From the NCBI GenBank assembly GCA_002371615.1, contig DFGA01000017.1:62001-126000 (forward strand): a stretch of 64,000 bases of DNA, written 5' to 3'. Of this stretch, positions 1-7,730 are shown one piece after another. Source of the DNA: Lachnospiraceae bacterium UBA3762 (lineage in GTDB: Bacteria > Bacillota > Clostridia > Lachnospirales > Lachnospiraceae). Under the pieces are notes generated by a model that worked only from the letters and a program-made list of their open reading frames with translations, was not told where the DNA came from and did no database searches. The number at the start of each line of letters is the position of its first letter. Within the stretch, counting starts at the first letter, position 1. The position numbers and the translations under genes are program-made.

Positions 1-1437
1 CCGAAAGTGTTTTTTCTTATTGCTAATTTTATAGTTGTCGCTATATGCTGGTGGATCGGATACACTTATCCGGGGACTGTAACGGAGTTTACGCGTAAAG
101 AAGCGTTTTACGACTCATTCTTCACACTCTTGATCGTATGTACCGCGATGACTCTTCTTGTAGGCTATCAGGCCCGCCTATTCCGCAAAGAAAATGAGCG
201 TGTTGAGAGCCAGAAGAGGGAAATAGAAGAACTGAATCAGTCACAAAAGAGGTTCTTCTCCAGTTTGAGCCATGAGATCAGAACTCCCATCAATTCGATA
301 CTCGGCTTTAACGAGGTTATCCTCCGTCAGGAAGATGCTTCCGAAGAGATCAAAAGTGATGCCAGCTATATTCAGGGTGCCGGCAAAATGCTCCTTGCCA
401 TAATAAATGATATTCTTGATTTTTCCAAAATAGATGCCGGTAAAATGGACATTATCCCGATGGAATACAAGGTTGCCGAGATGATATCCGAAATTGTTAA
501 TATGTTCTGGCAAAGAGCAAACGAAAAAGGTCTTGCATTTAATGTGGATATTGATCCGCAGATACCGTCATCACTTATCGGTGACGAGGTCAGGATCAAG
601 CAGATAATCGTCAATCTGCTGAGTAATGCCATAAAGTACACCGAATCGGGTTCCGTACGCCTCCGCTTGGAGCCGGAGGCCTGCGATGATAAACATATCG
701 TACTCATAATATCAGTTTCCGATACCGGGATGGGCATCAAACAGGAAGTGATCCCTACACTTTTTGATGCATTTAAAAGGGAAGATCAGGAGAAAAACAT
801 AAGAATAGAAGGAACCGGTCTGGGGCTGTCCATCGTAAAACAGTTGGCAGAACTTATGGAAGGCGAAGTTACGGTAGAGAGTATATACGGACAGGGTACG
901 GTATTTACAGTCCGGATCAGACAGGAAGTTGCCAATACTCAAAAGATTGGTAAAGTGGATCTGAGCGATCATACAAAGCAGAAAAAATCATACCGGAGTA
1001 TGTTTACGGCCCCGGAAGCGGAGATACTTATTGTTGATGACAGTAAGATGAATCTGACAGTCGAACAGAAACTGCTTCGTGATACAAAGATTAAAATTGA
1101 TACCGCGACGAGCGGTGCGGAAGCACTTGAGTTAACGGTCAGGAATAAGTATGATGTCATATTGATGGATCATTTTATGCCTGAGATGGACGGGCCGGAG
1201 TGCCTTGGCAGGATACGCAGTCAGGAAGACGGAATGTGCAGGGATGTCCCGGTCATCATACTTACGGCAAATGCCAAAGGGGAAAATCAGGAGATGTATA
1301 AAGCTATCGGATTTGACGGATTCCTTGTCAAACCGATATCGGGAGTTAAGCTTGAGGAAGCACTTATCCAATACATCCCTCAGGAAAAGATAATAAGTTA
1401 CAGTAAAAATCAAACTGCAGACAATAATCATGGCTGA
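1..1437 (+). CDS. Hybrid sensor histidine kinase with C-terminal receiver (5' end outside the window)
   Basis: The reading frame is open to the first base, so this is the C-terminal part of a longer sensor kinase. Visible in order are two membrane segments (about residues 2-19 and 36-56 counted from codon 7), a charged coiled linker, a HisKA dimerisation domain with the H-box SHEIRTPIN (His about 89), and a HATPase domain with an N-box (LLSNAIKYTE), DTGMGI and GTGLGLSIVK. A receiver domain follows, with VDDSKMN, phospho-acceptor Asp in LMDHFMPEMDG and the conserved Lys in FLVKPI. Such hybrid kinases autophosphorylate and pass phosphate to their own receiver, usually as part of a phosphorelay. 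The gene overlaps the next one by 8 bases, so the two are probably co-translated and may act together. The sensory domain, and so the signal, is not visible here. Confidence 0.92.
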   Translation, partial: PKVFFLIANFIVVAICWWIGYTYPGTVTEFTRKEAFYDSFFTLLIVCTAMTLLVGYQARLFRKENERVESQKREIEELNQSQKRFFSSLSHEIRTPINSILGFNEVILRQEDASEEIKSDASYIQGAGKMLLAIINDILDFSKIDAGKMDIIPMEYKVAEMISEIVNMFWQRANEKGLAFNVDIDPQIPSSLIGDEVRIKQIIVNLLSNAIKYTESGSVRLRLEPEACDDKHIVLIISVSDTGMGIKQEVIPTLFDAFKREDQEKNIRIEGTGLGLSIVKQLAELMEGEVTVESIYGQGTVFTVRIRQEVANTQKIGKVDLSDHTKQKKSYRSMFTAPEAEILIVDDSKMNLTVEQKLLRDTKIKIDTATSGAEALELTVRNKYDVILMDHFMPEMDGPECLGRIRSQEDGMCRDVPVIILTANAKGENQEMYKAIGFDGFLVKPISGVKLEEALIQYIPQEKIISYSKNQTADNNHG

Positions 1438-2833
1438 TAAGATTCGTTCAAAATTATGGATAATTCTTTTGTATGCGTCATTTCATCTTAATATGATGTC
1501 GTGCAGCATCTATACCGACAGCCGGACAGGCTGGGTATGGGCATCATACAGGATAAAAGAACTCGCTATGATAGTTGGTTTTATCTGCTTCTCATTAAGC
1601 CGAAGATTGGTGCGCGATCACCTAAAAAGGAAGATCCTTCTGTTATCCGGCAATATTTTATACACTGTTTCCCTGATAATCATTATGTTTGGCAAAGATC
1701 CCGCAGTGATCTCCATTCTGTCGATCCTCGCAATGTTTCTGATAGGATACACAGGAGGCTGTGTATATTATTATGTTTCCCTTGGAATATTTAAATTTGA
1801 ATACGGCGGACTGATCGTTGCCCTCGCAACATCCCTTGCCTATATCACCCACTATATTCTTTGGGTAGTACTGGCACAGGAAAGTATAATGGTTGTAGTT
1901 ATGCTTGCGGGATTTGCAGTCGTTGCCTATATAGTGATCAAGCCTGCGGCTGACTGGATATATATGGATCCCCTGCCCTACTCCGACGGCTCTGATAAAC
2001 AGGAAATCAGGATAGAAAAGAAGCAGCTCGTACTCCTGATCTGCCTTACAGCGATCGCTCTTATCAGTGTGGACAGGACTTATGAGATATTCACAAGCAA
2101 CTACGGGGATATTGTAGGGTCTGTATATGGGATAACAAGGCTTACCGCTATTCCTGTCAGCCTTATCATCGGATTTTTATTTGACAAAAAAAGGCATGAT
2201 ATCATGTCTGTGCTGATGCTTTTTGCGATGGTAATAAGAATCTGGCTTCCCATTGATTTTGCCCATGAAAAGCTTCTGATCATTGCCTATCAGGCAAGTG
2301 AGATATATATCTACCTGTTTATTACGGTCTCTTTCTGGGAAATCGCACCCGAAACAAAAAGGCCGGAGCTGTGGGCATCCTTCGGTAGAGTTCTCATGTG
2401 TACAGGGCTTCTGTATGAGGCAGTAAACTCTGTCATTCCTCACGAGGGAAATACTATTGATAATCTTATGGATTTTGTCCTGTTTTTCACGGGGATAAGT
2501 CTTGTGGTCATGGAACTGTCAAACCGGCAGGAGAGGATACTGGAGCAGAAGATAAAGACTGCCGCGTCCTCGGAAAATGACGATGAAAGCCATATTCTTA
2601 ATATTGTAAGCACATACAATCTCACTCCAAGGGAGACGGATGTGGTAAGGGAGCTTCTCCAAAATCCCGACCTGCAGATACAGACTCATGCGGAGCATCT
2701 CGGCATATCCCGGACCATGTTTTACCGCTACATAAACCAGCTGTACGAGAAAACCGGAACATCAGATAAAAATGCACTCCTGAGCAAGCTGGAAAAATCA
2801 CCCGCGGATTGTACTAAAATAAATACAATCTGA
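1430..2833 (+). CDS. Polytopic membrane protein with C-terminal LuxR-type helix-turn-helix
   Basis: The first ~380 residues are strongly hydrophobic, with about 11-12 predicted membrane segments in an MFS-transporter-like spacing, including short basic loops such as DKKRHD. The last ~70 residues form a LuxR-type DNA-binding domain, with LTPRETDVVRELL leading into the helix-turn-helix AEHLGISRTMFYRYINQLYEK. The product is therefore predicted to be a membrane-embedded transcription regulator that senses something within or across the membrane. It starts 8 bases inside the upstream hybrid kinase gene. A likely target is the secreted-protein gene that follows, whose upstream region holds a perfect palindrome. 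Seen: hydrophobic block plus LuxR domain. Inferred: sensing role and target. Confidence 0.82.
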   Translation: MADKIRSKLWIILLYASFHLNMMSCSIYTDSRTGWVWASYRIKELAMIVGFICFSLSRRLVRDHLKRKILLLSGNILYTVSLIIIMFGKDPAVISILSILAMFLIGYTGGCVYYYVSLGIFKFEYGGLIVALATSLAYITHYILWVVLAQESIMVVVMLAGFAVVAYIVIKPAADWIYMDPLPYSDGSDKQEIRIEKKQLVLLICLTAIALISVDRTYEIFTSNYGDIVGSVYGITRLTAIPVSLIIGFLFDKKRHDIMSVLMLFAMVIRIWLPIDFAHEKLLIIAYQASEIYIYLFITVSFWEIAPETKRPELWASFGRVLMCTGLLYEAVNSVIPHEGNTIDNLMDFVLFFTGISLVVMELSNRQERILEQKIKTAASSENDDESHILNIVSTYNLTPRETDVVRELLQNPDLQIQTHAEHLGISRTMFYRYINQLYEKTGTSDKNALLSKLEKSPADCTKINTI

Positions 2834-2862
2834 AAATCCCCATATTCAGCCGATTATATGCG

Positions 2863-2882
2863 GGTTTACACATTTGTAAACC
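2863..2882. promoter_or_regulatory. 20-base palindrome upstream of the secreted repeat protein
   Basis: GGTTTACACATTTGTAAACC is an 8+8 base perfect inverted repeat around a 4-base centre. It lies 29 bases after the LuxR-domain gene and about 65 bases before the next start codon. No T-run follows, so it is not a rho-independent terminator. Its size and symmetry suit a dimeric helix-turn-helix regulator such as a LuxR-type protein. Assignment to the adjacent LuxR-domain gene is inference. Confidence 0.45.
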
Positions 2883-2946
2883 TATACATACCCCCCTTTA
2901 TGTGATAAAAGAGTATTACCTATCACAGGAAAGGAGAGTTTTTGAT

Positions 2947-4323
2947 ATGAAGAAAAAACTATTAGCAGTAATACTAACGGCTACTCTTGTAGCCTCGTCA
3001 TCGGTAATTGCCTATGCGGAAGTTGTGCAAGGAGATGTTGAATCTCTGTCAGTAGGTGCTGATGAAGAAGTTACGGTTGAAGGCAATGTTACAAAAGACG
3101 GTATTCAGGCAGGAACAGATTCTACTGTTGAAGTTACAGGCAATGTGGAAGGTACAGGGACCGAATACGGGATGGGTGTTTTTGCTGCAAGTGGAGCTTC
3201 AGTTACTGTTGGCGGAGATGTGACATCTAATTCTAATGCAATAGAAATAGGAGGAAATAATGTTGAGGTAACAGTAAGCGGTAATGTTACAAGCAATAAC
3301 GGTGAAGCAGTAGCTGCTGGAGGCGGATCTTCGGTTGTTATTAAAGGGAACGCAACCGCAGGAGACGATAGTGTAGTATTACAAGTATATACCGGCGATA
3401 GCAGTGATGAAACAACACAGGTAACAGTTGGTGGAGACACATCAGGTAAAACAGGTGCTTTTTTAAGTTCATATGGTAATGGAAACGCAGTAGTAGTTGT
3501 AGAAGGAACTTTGAAGGGAACTGAAGATGCGGTCATTTTTACAGGAGATGAGAATAAGGAAACGGTATTAGCGTTTAAGGTAGAGGGAAATGTATCCAAA
3601 GGAGTACTTAACGAGACTACTTGGGAATATGACAAAACCGATGCACCCAACCTCATTAACTACATTCTGGTTAAGGATTCTGATAAAGTTTCCGGATTTG
3701 AAAGCGGAACAACAGAATATACTGTCAACGGAAAAACATATGACACTGCAAAGGAAGGCGCTTCTGTAGTGATTAAGATGGTAGAGGGATATGCCGCTAC
3801 ATGTTCGGTTGCTACTATTACAAAGAACGCCGACGGAACATTTACACTTATTGTACCTAAGGGCGGCGGTGTAACTATTTCCGCAGAAGCTCTTCAGGAT
3901 GCGATTGATGAAGCAGAGGAAAAGGGTCAGGCCGAGGTTCCTGCAGATAACACATCATCTTCCGAATCAGCAGCACCTGCAAGCTCAGTAATACCCGGAA
4001 CATCGGAATCAAATACAGCTCTTAGTCCTGTGGCTTTGGGAGACGGTGCATATGTGACAAAGTTTACTACTCTTGTAAATAATACTCCTTATGGCGGAAC
4101 AGTAGAGATCACGGTTTCCGATGAGGCATACCTTAATGACGTTATAGTAGCTTCTCTTGCTACAAGAAGCGATGTTTCGGTTAAGATTAATGTTATGGTC
4201 GGCGGAGAATTGTATGTGATCAACATCCCCGCAGGATTTGACCTCAGATCTCTCATTGGACTTGACGGAAAGATCTCAATCGCGGCTCTTATACAGTTAT
4301 TAGGAACAAAGATCAACATCTGA
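2947..4323 (+). CDS. Secreted protein with beta-helix-like short repeats
   Basis: I chose the start at 2947 because AGGAAAGGAG lies just before it and it opens a clean signal peptide with cleavage expected after AYA (about residue 23); an in-frame upstream start at 2902 lacks this context. The mature protein begins with about 200 residues of short repeats rich in V, T, G and N (for example VTVGGDVTS, VTVSGNVTS, VVIKGNATA), typical of stacked right-handed beta-helix surface proteins. A Ser/Ala/Pro-rich linker follows (about 335-365) and then a compact C-terminal region. There is no sortase signal or lipobox, so it is probably released or held non-covalently. Function is unknown. It is monocistronic, followed by a terminator, and preceded by a palindrome that may bind the LuxR-domain membrane protein. 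Confidence 0.82.
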   Translation: MKKKLLAVILTATLVASSSVIAYAEVVQGDVESLSVGADEEVTVEGNVTKDGIQAGTDSTVEVTGNVEGTGTEYGMGVFAASGASVTVGGDVTSNSNAIEIGGNNVEVTVSGNVTSNNGEAVAAGGGSSVVIKGNATAGDDSVVLQVYTGDSSDETTQVTVGGDTSGKTGAFLSSYGNGNAVVVVEGTLKGTEDAVIFTGDENKETVLAFKVEGNVSKGVLNETTWEYDKTDAPNLINYILVKDSDKVSGFESGTTEYTVNGKTYDTAKEGASVVIKMVEGYAATCSVATITKNADGTFTLIVPKGGGVTISAEALQDAIDEAEEKGQAEVPADNTSSSESAAPASSVIPGTSESNTALSPVALGDGAYVTKFTTLVNNTPYGGTVEITVSDEAYLNDVIVASLATRSDVSVKINVMVGGELYVINIPAGFDLRSLIGLDGKISIAALIQLLGTKINI

Positions 4324-4349
4324 ATCAGATAACAAGTAAATAGCTACAG

Positions 4350-4390
4350 AAATCCCTGTCGTGATCGAAAGGTCCGGCAGGGATTTTGTA
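4350..4390 (+). terminator. Rho-independent terminator after the secreted repeat protein
   Basis: AAATCCCTG and CAGGGATTT form a 9-base-pair stem followed by a short T-run. The TTTTG after the stem merges into the direct repeat of the next promoter. Confidence 0.7.
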
Positions 4391-4419
4391 ATGTTTATGT
4401 AATGGTAGAGTTGTATAAT
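4387..4419 (+). promoter_or_regulatory. Direct-repeat promoter of the LytS/SARP operon
   Basis: Two copies of TGTAATG (4387-4393 and 4398-4404) separated by 4 bases give an 11-base period, one helical turn. A perfect TATAAT follows at 4414-4419 after 9 bases. There is no good -35 box; the repeats occupy that position, as at SARP-activated promoters. The same arrangement occurs before the genes at 7731 and 12161. The expected transcription start (about 4426) falls almost on the ATG at 4428. Confidence 0.7.
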
Positions 4420-4427
4420 CACATTGT

Positions 4428-5729
4428 ATGAACAAAGATATTCGAAATATTAATCTGATTTTTGCGGCAGCCGGATTTTCGATGTCTCTTCTTGGTCTTT
4501 TACAAACGCTGATAGGCCGTTTTGTTGAGAAAAGAGCAAGGTCTTTTTTTATTACCCTGTTTTCCGTTCTCAATGTTTATGTGTTATCACTCCTTATAAG
4601 GGAACTGACATATGACCATATGGGGAGCGGATGGGTCTTACTCTCACAGCTTCTTTTTTTTGCCCAGGGGTTTCTGGCGGCAACGATAACCATTATAATT
4701 ACGGCATTTCTTCTTGATCAGTGTGGTATAAGGCCATACACCAAAAATGCAATGTTTAGGACTGCTGTCATTCTATATATAGTTTATGCCGCACTTCTTA
4801 TAACCAATCTGTTTAATGAGAAAATATACTATATCAATGATTTTAACGCTTATTCCAGGGGAGAATGGTTTCCTGTCCTTATAATACCTACGATATTTAT
4901 CATGATAATAAACCTTGTAATTCTGTATCAGAACAGAGGCGTTCTGTCTGCGTGGCAGATGAGGGCTTTCCTTATCTATTCGATGGTCCCGCTGATATCC
5001 ATGGTTATCCAGGCATTTGTGTTTGGAGTTCATTTTATTGCAATTTCATCGGTTATAGCTGCCCTGTTTGCTCTGACATATATTATGTACGATCAGGCTG
5101 AGCGGAATTACAAAATGGAGAGTGAAAATGACAAGCTCAAGATGGACATTATGCTTGCGCAGATTCAACCTCATTTTCTGTTTAATTCACTGATAACGAT
5201 CAAAAATCTGATACGGAAAGATCCGGTCAAGGCAGAAAAGGGGATTACCGAATTTACCGATTTTCTCCGTCATAACATGGATTCACTGACTGTGGATACT
5301 CCCATACTGTTTGAAGAAGAATTGGCGCATGTTAAGGAATATGTTGCGCTTCAGAAACTTCGCTTTGGGGATGACATAGAGGTTGAGTACAATATCGGAT
5401 ACAGTGATTTTCGCCTTCCCACCCTTACTCTTCAGCCGCTTGTTGAGAACGCGATCATACATGGAGTACGAAAGAGAGAGAACGGGCAGGGAAGAGTTGT
5501 GATCAGTTCGGCAAAAGCAGGGGATCACATCGAAATTGTCATAAAAGACAACGGCCCGGGCTTTGTGAAAGATGAACAATCCAAAGATAAAGAAAGAAGC
5601 CATATGGGAATACAGAATGTACGTGAAAGACTCAAAAGTGTATCAGGTGCGGATCTTATTATAGATTCCGATAATGGGTCCGAAACAAGCGTAACGGTTA
5701 GGATTCCCTTGGAGGAGGAGAAGTGCTGA
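4428..5729 (+). CDS. LytS-type sensor histidine kinase
   Basis: The N-terminal ~215 residues contain about six or seven membrane helices with short loops. A coiled segment leads to a His_kinase domain with the signature QIQPHFLFNSL (phospho-acceptor His), and then a HATPase domain with LQPLVENAIIHG and DNGPGF. This is the architecture of LytS/YehU-type kinases, which sense extracellular or membrane signals and phosphorylate a partner regulator. The partner is clearly the next gene, which overlaps it by 7 bases. No Shine-Dalgarno sequence precedes ATG 4428, and a TATAAT ends only 8 bases upstream, so a leaderless mRNA is likely if this start is right. The direct repeat in its own promoter suggests autoregulation. 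Confidence 0.9.
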   Translation: MNKDIRNINLIFAAAGFSMSLLGLLQTLIGRFVEKRARSFFITLFSVLNVYVLSLLIRELTYDHMGSGWVLLSQLLFFAQGFLAATITIIITAFLLDQCGIRPYTKNAMFRTAVILYIVYAALLITNLFNEKIYYINDFNAYSRGEWFPVLIIPTIFIMIINLVILYQNRGVLSAWQMRAFLIYSMVPLISMVIQAFVFGVHFIAISSVIAALFALTYIMYDQAERNYKMESENDKLKMDIMLAQIQPHFLFNSLITIKNLIRKDPVKAEKGITEFTDFLRHNMDSLTVDTPILFEEELAHVKEYVALQKLRFGDDIEVEYNIGYSDFRLPTLTLQPLVENAIIHGVRKRENGQGRVVISSAKAGDHIEIVIKDNGPGFVKDEQSKDKERSHMGIQNVRERLKSVSGADLIIDSDNGSETSVTVRIPLEEEKC

Positions 5730-6526
5730 TATTTGTTGTTGATGACGAGGACAGTGTCAGGGAAGAGACTAAAAGGACTATACAGGAAGCGGATCCGACT
5801 GCAGAGGTAGCTGATTACAAACGGGCTGCGGATGCTTTGGAAGCTATCAGGGGTGGAAAGCGCGCAGATGTGGTGTTCTCGGATATAGAGATGCCGGGTC
5901 TGTCCGGGCTTGAATTTGCGGTAAAACTTAAAGGTCTGTCTCCGGATACAAGGATTGTTTTTGTTACAGGATACAGGGAGTATGCAGTTGAAGCATTTAA
6001 GATCAAAGTACACGGTTATCTGTTAAAACCGCTCTCCGTTGATGACATCAGAGAAGAACTTAAGTATATACCAAGGAAAGAGACAGCCATTCAGGATAAA
6101 CTGGTAGTAAAGTGTTTCGGGCATTTTGATGTTTACTGGGGCGGAAAGCCGATATTCTTCTCAAGAAGACAGAGCAAGGAACTGCTTGCATACCTCATAG
6201 ACAGGGAGGGTGCAGCCTGCAGTTCCAGCGAGATCGCACTTGCGTTGTGGAAGGAAGGAAACGATACCAAAGCAGAGCAGAACAGGATACGTGTGCTTGT
6301 CAACGATCTTCGCAACACATTAAAAGAGATCGGCATGGAAGATCTGATAATACGTGAACACAGAGATATTGCCATTAGAAAAGATCTCGTCGACTGTGAT
6401 TACTACAGAATGCTCGAAGGAGACATAGAAGCCGTCAATATGTACCGCGGTGAATATATGATCGAATACAGCTGGGCGGAACTTACAAACGCCAAGCTTT
6501 ACTTCAGAAATAATGTCAAAAGGTAA
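5723..6526 (+). CDS. Response regulator with SARP/OmpR-like DNA-binding domain
   Basis: GTG start preceded by GGAGGAGGAG. Residues 1-115 are a receiver domain: VVDDEDS acidic pocket, phospho-acceptor Asp in FSDIEMPG, Thr/Lys switch region ending in LLKPL. Residues about 128-225 form a winged-helix domain of the SARP/Trans_reg_C type (CFGHFDVYWGGKPI, RRQSKELLAYLID, NRIRVLVNDLRNTLKEIG), followed by a short remnant of the bacterial transcriptional activation region rather than a full one. SARP proteins bind heptameric direct repeats with an 11-base period next to the -10 box, exactly what is seen at 4387, 7672 and 12040. It is translationally coupled to the LytS-like kinase. Inferred regulon: its own operon, the lipoprotein operon and the giant adhesin. 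Confidence 0.9.
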   Translation: MLIFVVDDEDSVREETKRTIQEADPTAEVADYKRAADALEAIRGGKRADVVFSDIEMPGLSGLEFAVKLKGLSPDTRIVFVTGYREYAVEAFKIKVHGYLLKPLSVDDIREELKYIPRKETAIQDKLVVKCFGHFDVYWGGKPIFFSRRQSKELLAYLIDREGAACSSSEIALALWKEGNDTKAEQNRIRVLVNDLRNTLKEIGMEDLIIREHRDIAIRKDLVDCDYYRMLEGDIEAVNMYRGEYMIEYSWAELTNAKLYFRNNVKR

Positions 6527-6542
6527 TGCCAAAAGTTTCTAC

Positions 6543-6571
6543 TTGAATTCATAAATTGGATTTGATATATT
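6543..6571 (+). promoter_or_regulatory. Candidate sigma-A-type promoter for the Rpn-family gene
   Basis: TTGAAT at 6543-6548 and TATATT at 6566-6571 are separated by 17 bases. The resulting leader to the start at 6776 would be about 200 bases, with no clear terminator hairpin between. Confidence 0.4.
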
Positions 6572-6775
6572 CTAACCAAGCATATTTTCCTGCAACGTGT
6601 TAATGACCGTTGCCATTTTGAATCATATTTCAGACATTTCTGTTATCAATTTCGAGAATCTATGCTTACCCAATAATTTATTAATTTTATAGTGAGCAGG
6701 ATTCTAAGAGATGAGATGGATTCCTGCCGTATTCAGGCTATGGGTTTGTCAGACCATAGTGAAAGGAGGAATCTT

Positions 6776-7639
6776 ATGACAGAAAACAGAGAGTATAAGA
6801 GTGATACATTTTCCATGCTTATGCAGGATAGGGAAAATGCGCTGCAGGTGTATAACGTACTTAATGAGTCATCATACGATGATCCGGGGAGCGTGGAGAT
6901 AGTCAGTCTGGAAAGCGGGATATCACTGTCCATACGTAATGATGCGGCATTTATAGTAGGTACGGATTTCAATATCTATGAACATCAGGCATCTTACAAT
7001 CCGAACATGCCAACTCGCGCCTTGTTTTATTATGCGACCATCATGCAGGAGATGCTGAAAAAAAGGGATCTGTACAGCACGCGGCTTATAAACATTCCTA
7101 CGCCGCACTTTGTCGTATTCTACAACGGAGTGATAGACCGTCCCGAAATAGAGGTAATGAAGCTTTCGGCGGCATTTGAGAAGCCAACGGACAGACCGGA
7201 GCTGGAGCTTATCTGTACCGTATATAATATAAACCCGGATAAGAATAAAGAGCTCCTTCAAAAATGCAGTATTCTCAGGGAATATACTGCATTTGTCGAG
7301 GCAGTGAGAAAAAACGACAGGGAATGCAATGAGAGCCCGGTAGAGAGCGCTATCAAATACTGTATAGAAAATCATATACTCGAGAAATTCTTGAGAGAAC
7401 GCGGAGCGGAGGTATTAAAGACTATGGCTATAGACATGACATTTGAACGTCGCGAGATACTGATACGGGAAGAAGAGAGAACCGAAGGCCGTAAGGAAGG
7501 CCGCAAAGAGGGAGCGGATATGTTCGCAAGCCTGATCAAGCAGCTTACTCCCGGCAGCGAAGAGTTCAACAAAGCACTTAATGCCACGGAGGAAGAGCGG
7601 CAGGAACTGTACAAGAAATACAAAATCCGTCCCTTTTGA
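6776..7639 (+). CDS. Rpn-family putative nuclease/transposase (PD-(D/E)XK type)
   Basis: The start at 6776 follows GAAAGGAGGA with good spacing; an upstream in-frame GTG at 6692 has no ribosome site. The protein matches the Rpn/PDDEXK_2 family common in Lachnospiraceae: an N-terminal segment ending in NVLN, catalytic-type residues in RNDAAFIVG and YEHQ, the family motif NPNMPTRALFYYA, then IPTPHFVVFYNG. Near the C-terminus a charged stretch with repeated EGRKEG is typical. Members are DNA endonucleases that promote recombination in E. coli (RpnA) and are often annotated as transposases, although they lack classical element ends. At ~287 residues it appears full length. It lies between the two-component genes and the lipoprotein operon and may have moved into this place; no flanking repeats were found. 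Confidence 0.85.
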   Translation: MTENREYKSDTFSMLMQDRENALQVYNVLNESSYDDPGSVEIVSLESGISLSIRNDAAFIVGTDFNIYEHQASYNPNMPTRALFYYATIMQEMLKKRDLYSTRLINIPTPHFVVFYNGVIDRPEIEVMKLSAAFEKPTDRPELELICTVYNINPDKNKELLQKCSILREYTAFVEAVRKNDRECNESPVESAIKYCIENHILEKFLRERGAEVLKTMAIDMTFERREILIREEERTEGRKEGRKEGADMFASLIKQLTPGSEEFNKALNATEEERQELYKKYKIRPF

Positions 7640-7671
7640 CACCCCAAAGGAGACAAAGGAGACGGCTCCGA

Positions 7672-7706
7672 TGTAATGATTATGTAACGGTAAGTATATT
7701 ATACTA
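7672..7706 (+). promoter_or_regulatory. Direct-repeat promoter of the three-lipoprotein operon
   Basis: TGTAATG (7672-7678), 4 bases, then TGTAACG (7683-7689), followed by an AT-rich stretch with TATACT at 7701-7706 as the likely -10. The next gene has AAAGGAG at 7716-7722. The repeats match those at 4387 and 12040 in sequence, period and distance to the -10 (9-11 bases). Confidence 0.68.
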
Positions 7707-7730
7707 TAAGCCTCGAAAGGAGCTTTGATT

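Noticed and set aside
2902..2946. Upstream start for the secreted repeat protein
   Set aside because: It would place 15 residues before a canonical signal peptide, and the strong ribosome site lies directly before ATG 2947.
6692..6775. Upstream GTG start for the Rpn gene
   Set aside because: The extra 28 codons have no ribosome site and do not match the family N-terminus, while GAAAGGAGGA precedes ATG 6776.
6527..7671. Complete insertion sequence around the Rpn gene
   Set aside because: No terminal inverted repeats or target-site duplications could be found by eye at either side.
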